From contig JAFRPY010000054.1 in the NCBI GenBank assembly GCA_017428925.1, positions 1 to 47,057 on the forward strand: a stretch of 47,057 nucleotides of DNA, written 5' to 3'. This document shows positions 41,791 through 47,057 of this stretch, in pieces. Position 1 is the first letter of the stretch. Each line of letters opens with the position of its first letter. The stretch is from Prevotella sp. (GTDB taxonomy: Bacteria > Bacteroidota > Bacteroidia > Bacteroidales > Bacteroidaceae). Under the pieces are notes generated by a model. It saw nothing but the letters and a program-made list of their open reading frames with translations, had not been told where the DNA came from and made no database searches. Made by a program: the position numbers and the translations under genes.

Positions 41791-44556
41791 ATGGACAAAC
41801 TCTTTCTTTTAGACGCTTACGCACTGATTTATCGCTCTTACTATGCGTTCATCAAAAACCCGCGCATCAACTCGAAAGGTCAGAACACATCGGCCATCAT
41901 GGGTTTCTGCAATACACTTAACGAAGTACTTGAAAAAGAAAGGCCCACCCACATTGGCGTTGCCTTCGACCCACACGGTCCGACATTCCGCAACGAGGCC
42001 TATCCGGCCTACAAGGCACAGCGCGAGGAAACACCCGAGGACATCCGCATGAGCGTACCTATTATAAAAGATATCCTGCGGGCCTACCGCATCCCCATCC
42101 TTCAGGTTGATGGTTACGAAGCCGACGACGTGATTGGAACGCTCGCCACGAAAGCCGGCAATGCCGGAATTGAGACCTACATGCTCACGCCCGACAAGGA
42201 TTATGGCCAGCTGGTCAAGAAGAATGTGTTCATTTTCCGTCCGCGTCACGGGGGTGGCTACGAAACCATGTCGCCCGAGACGGTACTCGAAAAATACGCC
42301 ATTTCATCGACCAGTCAGGTCATCGACCTGTTGGCACTGATGGGCGACTCGGCCGACAATTTTCCGGGTTGCCCAGGTGTAGGTGAAAAGACGGCTGCAA
42401 AACTCATCGAACAGTTTGGTACGGTTGAAAACATGCTCAGCCATACCGATCAGATAAAAGGCAAGCTGCGCGAAAAAGTGGAGGCCGCCGTGGAAGACAT
42501 CAAGATGTCGAAATTCCTGGCCACCATCAAAACCGATGTTCCCATCGAACTGAATCTCGACGAACTGAAGTTGGTGGAACCCGACGAGGAAGGACTGCAG
42601 AAAATTTTCGCCGAACTGGAGTTTAAATCCTTTGCGGAGCGAATTCTTAAGAAAAGCAAACAACCGCAAAAAAACATTGAATCACAACCCGATTTATTTG
42701 GATTTTTTGCGACCGACGGGGCGGTTGATTCAAAATATTCGAGTTTTGAGACGGTAAAAACGACTTCTCACGACTACAAACTCATTGAAAATGAGGAAGA
42801 TGCGAGGAAACTTTGTGATTTTCTTTTGACAAATGAAATTTTAAGTTTAGACACGGAAACCACTTCAACCAATCCGATTGATGCAGAATTGGTGGGTTTG
42901 AGCTTCGCGGTGAAGGAAAAAGAGGCCTGGTATGTAGCCGTTCCTGCCAATCGTGAAGAAGCGTTGCGAATTGTTAACATCTTTAAACCGCTCTATGAAA
43001 ACCCCTCAATCTTGAAAATCGGACAAAACATCAAGTACGACCTGGAGGTGTTGGCCAACTATGGCATCGAGTTGAAGGGTGAACTATGGGACACGATGAT
43101 TGCCCACTATCTCATCCAGCCCGAGTTGCACCACGGCATGGACTATATGGCAGAGGTGTATCTGAACTACCAAACCATACACATCGATGAACTCATCGGC
43201 CCGAAAGGAAAGAAGCAGGGCTCCATGCGCGACCTCTCCCCTACTGAGGTTTATGAGTATGCCGCCGAAGATGCCGACATCACTCTGCGCCTGAAGAATT
43301 GTCTGGAACCCAAACTTAAAAAGGCCGGGGTGGAAGATTTGTTCTATCAGATCGAGATGCCATTGGTCAGAGTGCTGGCAGAAATGGAGATGAATGGCGT
43401 GCTCATAGATACGGATTCGCTGAAAGAAACGTCAGAACTTTTCACAAAACGACTGCAAGAGTTGGAACGTCGTATCTACGAACTGGCAGGGCAGGAATTT
43501 AATATCGCGTCGCCCAAGCAGGTTGGTGAAATCCTGTTCGGAAAACTTCGGATTATTGAAAAACCGAAGAAGACCAAGACCGGGCAGTTCGTCACGAACG
43601 AAGAGACGCTTCAGACGCTCCGACATAAACACGAAATCGTGGAAAAGATTCTGGAACACAGGGGGTTGAAGAAACTAATGGGTACATACGTGGACGCCCT
43701 TCCAAAACTCATCAACAAGCGGACGGGCCATATCCACACCTCGTTCAACCAAACTATTACAGCCACGGGGCGCCTCTCATCGAGTGACCCCAACCTGCAG
43801 AACATTCCTATCCGCGGAGAAGACGGAAAGGAAATCCGCAAAGCATTTATTCCCGAACCCAACTGTCTGTTTTTTTCAGCAGACTATTCACAGATAGAAC
43901 TGCGCGTGATGGCCCATCTTTCGGCCGACGAAAACATGGTCCAGGTATTCCGCGACGGCAAGGACCTGCATGCCGCCACCGCCGCTACAATTTATAAAAA
44001 GGATATTTCGGAGGTGTCGCGCGATGAACGTACGAAGTCGAAACGGGCCAACTTCGGCATCATCTATGGCATCACCGTCTTCGGACTGGCCGAGCGGCTG
44101 GAGATTGAGCGCAGTGAGGCCCGTCAGCTGATTGACGGTTTTTTCCAGACCTTCCCCCAGGTGCACGACTATATGGAGCGTTCCAAAGAGATTGTCCGCG
44201 AGAAAGGCTATGCCGAGACCGTGTTCCATCGCCGCCGCTATCTGCCCGACATCCATTCCCACAATGCCACCGTGCGCGGTTTTGCCGAGCGCAATGCCAT
44301 CAACGCCCCCATACAAGGTTCTGCCGCCGATATCATCAAGGTGGCGATGGTGCGCATCTACAACCGTATGAAGGCCGAGGGACTGAAGAGCAAGATGATT
44401 CTGCAGGTGCACGACGAACTCAACTTCTCGGTTCTTCCAGAAGAGAAAGAGCGCATGGAGCGTCTGGTAATTGAGGAAATGCAAGGCGCCTTCCCCCTGC
44501 GTGTTCCCCTGGTTGCCGATGCAGGATGGGGCGACAATTGGTTGGAAGCACATTAA
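41791..44556 (+). CDS. polA: DNA polymerase I
   Basis: Protein of 921 residues with three active domains. 5'-3' exonuclease (~1-290: VDGYEADDVIG, LTPDKDYGQLV, LMGDSADNFPGCPGVG); 3'-5' proofreading (~330-510: SLDTETT, GQNIKYDLEVL, YAAEDADITLRL, all acidic residues kept); polymerase (~540-921: TATGRLSSSDPNLQNIP, motif A DYSQIELR, finger helix RTKSKRANFGIIYGI, motif C QVHDELNF). The linker between the first two domains (about 42650-42760) is AT-rich and variable. Start at ATG 41791. Confidence 0.95.
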   Translation: MDKLFLLDAYALIYRSYYAFIKNPRINSKGQNTSAIMGFCNTLNEVLEKERPTHIGVAFDPHGPTFRNEAYPAYKAQREETPEDIRMSVPIIKDILRAYRIPILQVDGYEADDVIGTLATKAGNAGIETYMLTPDKDYGQLVKKNVFIFRPRHGGGYETMSPETVLEKYAISSTSQVIDLLALMGDSADNFPGCPGVGEKTAAKLIEQFGTVENMLSHTDQIKGKLREKVEAAVEDIKMSKFLATIKTDVPIELNLDELKLVEPDEEGLQKIFAELEFKSFAERILKKSKQPQKNIESQPDLFGFFATDGAVDSKYSSFETVKTTSHDYKLIENEEDARKLCDFLLTNEILSLDTETTSTNPIDAELVGLSFAVKEKEAWYVAVPANREEALRIVNIFKPLYENPSILKIGQNIKYDLEVLANYGIELKGELWDTMIAHYLIQPELHHGMDYMAEVYLNYQTIHIDELIGPKGKKQGSMRDLSPTEVYEYAAEDADITLRLKNCLEPKLKKAGVEDLFYQIEMPLVRVLAEMEMNGVLIDTDSLKETSELFTKRLQELERRIYELAGQEFNIASPKQVGEILFGKLRIIEKPKKTKTGQFVTNEETLQTLRHKHEIVEKILEHRGLKKLMGTYVDALPKLINKRTGHIHTSFNQTITATGRLSSSDPNLQNIPIRGEDGKEIRKAFIPEPNCLFFSADYSQIELRVMAHLSADENMVQVFRDGKDLHAATAATIYKKDISEVSRDERTKSKRANFGIIYGITVFGLAERLEIERSEARQLIDGFFQTFPQVHDYMERSKEIVREKGYAETVFHRRRYLPDIHSHNATVRGFAERNAINAPIQGSAADIIKVAMVRIYNRMKAEGLKSKMILQVHDELNFSVLPEEKERMERLVIEEMQGAFPLRVPLVADAGWGDNWLEAH

Positions 44557-44601
44557 TAACTAAACATGAATGGGAGGCGGTTTCCTTTTTACGTTTAATC
44601 T

Positions 44602-44934
44602 ATGGCAAATTGGATTGTTACAGAAATAGAAATATCTGGCGATAGGCTTTTTCTAGAAAAATTAGAACAAATCATTAATGATTGCAATGATACACCCATG
44701 CATGATGATGGATCTGAAAGCAACTGGGTTGGACACATTCTCAGTGCATTGGGAGTCAATGCGAAGAAATTTAGTGAACGTGCTTTTTGGTCTTATGCCC
44801 ATTTCAACAAATATGGACATCTGCTATTCAGAGAAGAAAGTTCTTGGAAAAGAAGTAATTGCGTAGAAGTGCTTAAACAGCACTTTCAACAAGAAATAAA
44901 TGGCATAAACTATAAACATATTGGATGGTTCTGA
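44602..44934 (+). CDS. Small orphan protein, possibly Api92/YubB-like ferredoxin-fold
   Basis: Protein of 110 residues, AT-rich compared with neighbours. N-terminus MANWIVTEIEISGDRLFLEKLEQII resembles the 'ANW...ISG' start of Api92/YubB (DUF1281) proteins found on plasmids and phages; the later WSYAHFNKYGHLLFREES is compatible, but I cannot confirm it. It starts the accessory stretch after polA, and a hairpin with 10-bp arms follows. Probably horizontally acquired. Confidence 0.55.
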   Translation: MANWIVTEIEISGDRLFLEKLEQIINDCNDTPMHDDGSESNWVGHILSALGVNAKKFSERAFWSYAHFNKYGHLLFREESSWKRSNCVEVLKQHFQQEINGINYKHIGWF

Positions 44935-44958
44935 AAATCTTGCTCACAGTTACCTGTT

Positions 44959-44981
44959 CAAGCGAATTTGCAATTCGCTTG
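44959..44981. terminator. Hairpin after the small orphan gene
   Basis: CAAGCGAATT, TGC, AATTCGCTTG: perfect 10-bp arms, no T-run. The rest of the gap 44935-45261 is AT-rich and holds only a promoter and a 14-codon frame (45207-45251) that is probably not a gene. Confidence 0.5.
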
Positions 44982-45171
44982 TCATAAATATAAGAATCTG
45001 TGACTCGATAAATCATTTAGAGTGATACGATAATCGCTTTATGAACAAGGGACTCCGTTCACATAACCTTTTCACGTCCAAAAATCAATGGGTAACTTCA
45101 TTCCCATAGCCCATAAATCCACAAAAGCCTAATCTTTTTTCTCTTTTCTTTCTTTATTGGAATCTTTTTCG

Positions 45172-45180
45172 TATATTTGC
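45172..45180 (+). promoter_or_regulatory. Probable promoter of the intact MntA/HepT module
   Basis: TATATTTGC matches the -7 element; the upstream -33 is not exact. The leader to 45262 would be about 75 nt. Confidence 0.5.
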
Positions 45181-45261
45181 GCCGTGAAATATGCAATAGT
45201 CAGACAATGAGTACACAGACGATGACGCAACAGATAGCCGAATATAAATAGTTTTTCGTTT

Positions 45262-45555
45262 ATGCTTGACAGGACACAGACCATAGAAAAGTTGAAGAGC
45301 ACCCGCCAGTACCTTGGCGAGCACTATGGCGTACATTCTATGATGCTCTTCGGCTCTCTGGCCCGCAATGAACAGCGAGAAGACAGCGATGTGGACATTT
45401 GTGTAGAGATGGTTCCTAATCTGTTTAACCGCGCCGGTGTGAAGATCTATTTGCAGGAACTCCTTGGATGCGACGTCGATGTGGTGCGAATGCGCGAGAA
45501 CATGAACCCCTTGTTTAAACAGCAAATCTTGAAATATGGAATTCGAGTCTACTGA
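45262..45555 (+). CDS. mntA: MntA-type antitoxin (nucleotidyltransferase)
   Basis: Protein of 97 residues with LFGSLARNEQREDSDVDICVEM, the GSxAR...DxD signature; a third acidic residue is in GCDVDVVRMRE. Expected to AMPylate and silence the HEPN toxin encoded by the next gene, with which it overlaps by 20 bp. Same length as, and about one-third identical by eye to, the orphan antitoxin at 247-540, so the two loci are related but not recent copies. Confidence 0.88.
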   Translation: MLDRTQTIEKLKSTRQYLGEHYGVHSMMLFGSLARNEQREDSDVDICVEMVPNLFNRAGVKIYLQELLGCDVDVVRMRENMNPLFKQQILKYGIRVY

Positions 45556-45937
45556 AAAACTTCAGATGGTCTATGAGACCTTAAAGAATATTGAAACGGC
45601 CATCACCCGACTACAGGAGCGGACAGTGCAGATTCACACTGCCGACGATTTCCTTCTTTCACCCTTTGGCATGGAGAAACTCGATGCGGCCTGTATGGTG
45701 CTCATTGCTTTGGGCGAAGCTGTAAAAACGCTCGACAAACTCACCAACAAGGAATTACTTCCTACATATCCCTCTGTAGAATGGAAGAAAGTAATGGGGG
45801 CAAGAGACATCATGGCCCATCACTATTTTGAGGTTGATGCCGATGAAGTGTTCAACATCATAAAGAACGACCTGGAACCCTTGAAGAAAGCTATCGACTA
45901 TTTCAAGCAAGAGTTGTTTAGTAATAACAATCAGTAA
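45536..45937 (+). CDS. hepT: HepT-type HEPN toxin (RNase)
   Basis: Protein of 133 residues, all-helical DUF86/HEPN fold. The catalytic Rx4-6H motif is in KKVMGARDIMAHHYFEVD (R, then H five residues later, followed by HY). HEPN RNases of this type act on tRNA or mRNA until AMPylated by MntA. Overlap with mntA indicates coupled translation. The stop codon TAA overlaps an ATG that opens a partly degraded third frame, whose first 28 bases are identical to the sequence behind the PIN toxin at 10796. Confidence 0.87.
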   Translation: MEFESTEKLQMVYETLKNIETAITRLQERTVQIHTADDFLLSPFGMEKLDAACMVLIALGEAVKTLDKLTNKELLPTYPSVEWKKVMGARDIMAHHYFEVDADEVFNIIKNDLEPLKKAIDYFKQELFSNNNQ

Positions 45938-46125
45938 TGTATAACCCTCAAGATAGATTGCGCGTGAACACAGAGTCCCCCGTTCATCTCGAATACATTA
46001 CTTTACAAATTAATACAATTTATCATACTCACTTGATTCTTTCTTTTCTCTATTTTCTGATTCGTAATTTACATTTTCTCCTAGTATATCTGCCAGTTGA
46101 TTATAAAAATCTTCACTTATTTTAA
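45937..46125 (+). pseudogene. Stub of a third gene behind HepT
   Basis: Overlaps the hepT stop (TAATG) and reads MYNPQDRLRVNTESPVHLEY, after which (from about 46005) it becomes AT-rich and runs antisense into the next gene. The first nine residues, and all 28 bases at 45935-45962, match the stub at 10796-10833. Probably the start of a lost coupled gene cut off by the insertion of the AT-rich segment. Confidence 0.55.
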
Positions 46126-46654
46126 CTTCAGAATCTTGAATAACTTTTGACTTCATAGGCAGTGCTTCTTTTCCGGAACCGTCTCGTAATAAGTACTTTG
46201 TCTTTCTTAATTCCATACCCACAACATAATATTCTTTTTTATTTGCAACCGAACCATTTAGTTTATTAACCTTTAAATTTACTGCTCTAAGACTTTTTAT
46301 GACAAGCCTATAATTTCCTTCAAGAGTTATTGGAACATCTTCACCGTTAATTTTTTTATTTATATTAGCCTTGTTTTCATATTCTATAACAGCCATTTTT
46401 TTATCAGGAGAATTTACAATTTCCAAGAAACAGGAAGTATATGGTACTATAGCATCTTTATACAATGTTCTTGTCTTAGGAGATTGTTGAGTTTCCTGAA
46501 CATATACTATTGTGTTTGGCTCATAAGCTTTTACTTCAATGTTATTCATATTTATCGGGCTCATTGCCAGCAAAACAGCCAAAGGAACTGATGAGCAGGA
46601 GACTCTGCGTTCAATCGGCTGATTTTCCGGTATTTTTCTCACAATGTCATTCAT
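46010..46654 (-). CDS. Unknown AT-rich gene, likely foreign
   Basis: Protein of 214 residues with no family I recognise. A short hydrophobic segment near the N-terminus (SVPLAVLLAMSPIN, ~22-36) is followed by a beta-rich region (TLEGNYRLVIKSLRAVNLKV; EYYVVGMELRKTKYLL) and a charged Lys/Glu tail. Base composition is much richer in A+T than the neighbours. It has a full Shine-Dalgarno sequence, AAGGAGGT, 7 bases before the ATG, which is unusual in Bacteroidota, where SD sites are rare. Both points suggest transfer from a distant donor such as a Bacillota or other SD-using gut bacterium. Confidence 0.6.
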   Translation of the reverse strand: MNDIVRKIPENQPIERRVSCSSVPLAVLLAMSPINMNNIEVKAYEPNTIVYVQETQQSPKTRTLYKDAIVPYTSCFLEIVNSPDKKMAVIEYENKANINKKINGEDVPITLEGNYRLVIKSLRAVNLKVNKLNGSVANKKEYYVVGMELRKTKYLLRDGSGKEALPMKSKVIQDSEVKISEDFYNQLADILGENVNYESENREKKESSEYDKLY

Positions 46655-46764
46655 ATCATTGACCTCCTTGATTATTTATTTTATGGAACTTCAAATTTTA
46701 TCATTTTTCACGCAACCCTCCGAACTTACCAAAGTCGGCTAAGTAATATTCGCCGGATTTCACA

Positions 46765-46773
46765 GCAAAATTA
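46765..46773 (-). promoter_or_regulatory. Possible -7 element before the AT-rich gene
   Basis: On the minus strand it reads TAATTTTGC, about 110 bp upstream of the gene, with no clear -33. A short coding-like frame (VKSGEYYLADFGKFGGLREK) follows on the same strand and may be a fragment of an older gene. Confidence 0.35.
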
Positions 46774-46870
46774 CACAATTTTTTCTGAATATCCATTATT
46801 TTATTATTTTATTATTACTGTCCGCTAAACCTTGATTCCCTCGCGCACGTATGGGCATGAAGAAAAATCA

Positions 46871-46896
46871 GGCTGACTCTCGCACGAGAATCAGCC
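46871..46896 (+). terminator. Hairpin ahead of the transposase gene
   Basis: GGCTGA-CTCTCG and CGAGAA-TCAGCC pair (one mismatch), followed by CTTTT. Such hairpins at IS ends commonly block transcription entering from outside. Confidence 0.6.
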
Positions 46897-46904
46897 CTTT
46901 TGGC

Positions 46905-46913
46905 TATCTTTGC
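46905..46913 (+). promoter_or_regulatory. Promoter element of the transposase gene
   Basis: TATCTTTGC, 29 bp before the ATG. No TTTG at the expected place. Confidence 0.5.
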
Positions 46914-46942
46914 AGCTTCCAAACTCAAACGATAACCAAATC

Positions 46943-47057
46943 ATGGGCAAAAGTACACATTTTCTCGGACAGCCGATACTGGGTCAGCTGTTAAATTACC
47001 TGAACAAGGCAAAAATTCTTCAGATCAGTCGCGATGGCGGCGGTGAGAAGTACGTGA
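46943..47057 (+). mobile_element. IS4-type transposase, N-terminal part (DUF4372), cut by the window end
   Basis: The first 38 codons read MGKSTHFLGQPILGQLLNYL and continue NKAKILQISRDGGGEKYV, matching the DUF4372 domain at the start of IS4-family transposases common in Bacteroides and Prevotella. The reading frame is open to the end of the window. The left IS end probably lies between 46820 and 46870, but no terminal repeat can be defined without the other end. It marks the boundary of an accessory segment that begins after polA. Confidence 0.75.

Noticed and set aside
45207-45251. Fourteen-codon frame before the second mntA
   Set aside because: Too short and without a ribosome site or conserved feature; treated as part of the leader.

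Overview
The window looks like a chromosomal segment of a Bacteroidales bacterium, most likely a Prevotella/Segatella relative. Direct signs: promoters of the Bacteroidota type (TTTG, 19-20 bases, TAnnTTTGC) in front of many genes; secreted proteins ending in the 'LSGQRL...GKKVVI' tail common in this group; DUF3857, DUF4143 and DUF4956 families; a one-anchor type-B fumarate reductase. Two exact copies of the canonical parS sequence beside mnmG (gidA) suggest this part of the chromosome lies near the replication origin. No rRNA, tRNA or CRISPR was seen.

Layout. 1-1200: remnants of toxin-antitoxin (TA) loci (orphan MntA-type antitoxin, gutted HepT, a possible PIN relic). 1215-2552: DUF4143 ATPase with a repeat-bearing leader. 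3261-7272: four-gene operon with a VTC-type polyphosphate polymerase, DUF4956 membrane protein, DUF2490 outer-membrane barrel and a Cthe_2159-like lipoprotein. 7336-9999: secreted pectate-lyase-like protein whose start codon lies in a 23-bp perfect inverted repeat. 10147-10798: PIN toxin with a small partner, between two copies of one hairpin. 11008-17491 (minus): two GNAT paralogues, parE, a DUF559 protein and an S41 protease. 17731-19537: UroD-like methyltransferase and a stand-alone MetH activation domain. 19652-21860: two secreted proteins, one behind a long structured leader ending in a terminator. 21950-28918 (minus): three DUF3857 proteins and one unknown. 28985-32482 (minus): frdCAB. 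32737-40402 (plus): P-loop/CYTH protein, mnmG, apt, uvrC, dtd, small membrane protein, MazG-like protein, deoC. 40726-44556: polyprenyl synthase and polA, divergent. 44602-47057: accessory end with an orphan small protein, an intact MntA/HepT module, an AT-rich gene with a strong Shine-Dalgarno sequence, and the start of an IS4-type transposase.

The housekeeping genes are ordinary. The unusual content is mostly between and around genes. Three intergenic elements each carry exactly four 15-bp palindromes at a 22-bp period. A GC-rich palindromic repeat forms the ends of several proteins. Two tiny perfect palindromes sit inside mnmG. A shared 28-bp sequence begins at the stop codon of two unrelated TA operons and encodes the start of a lost third gene. 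A leader at 21.5-21.86 kb can form two mutually exclusive structures, one of them a terminator directly before a start codon. These are the best candidates for something undescribed; all functional readings are inference from sequence alone.
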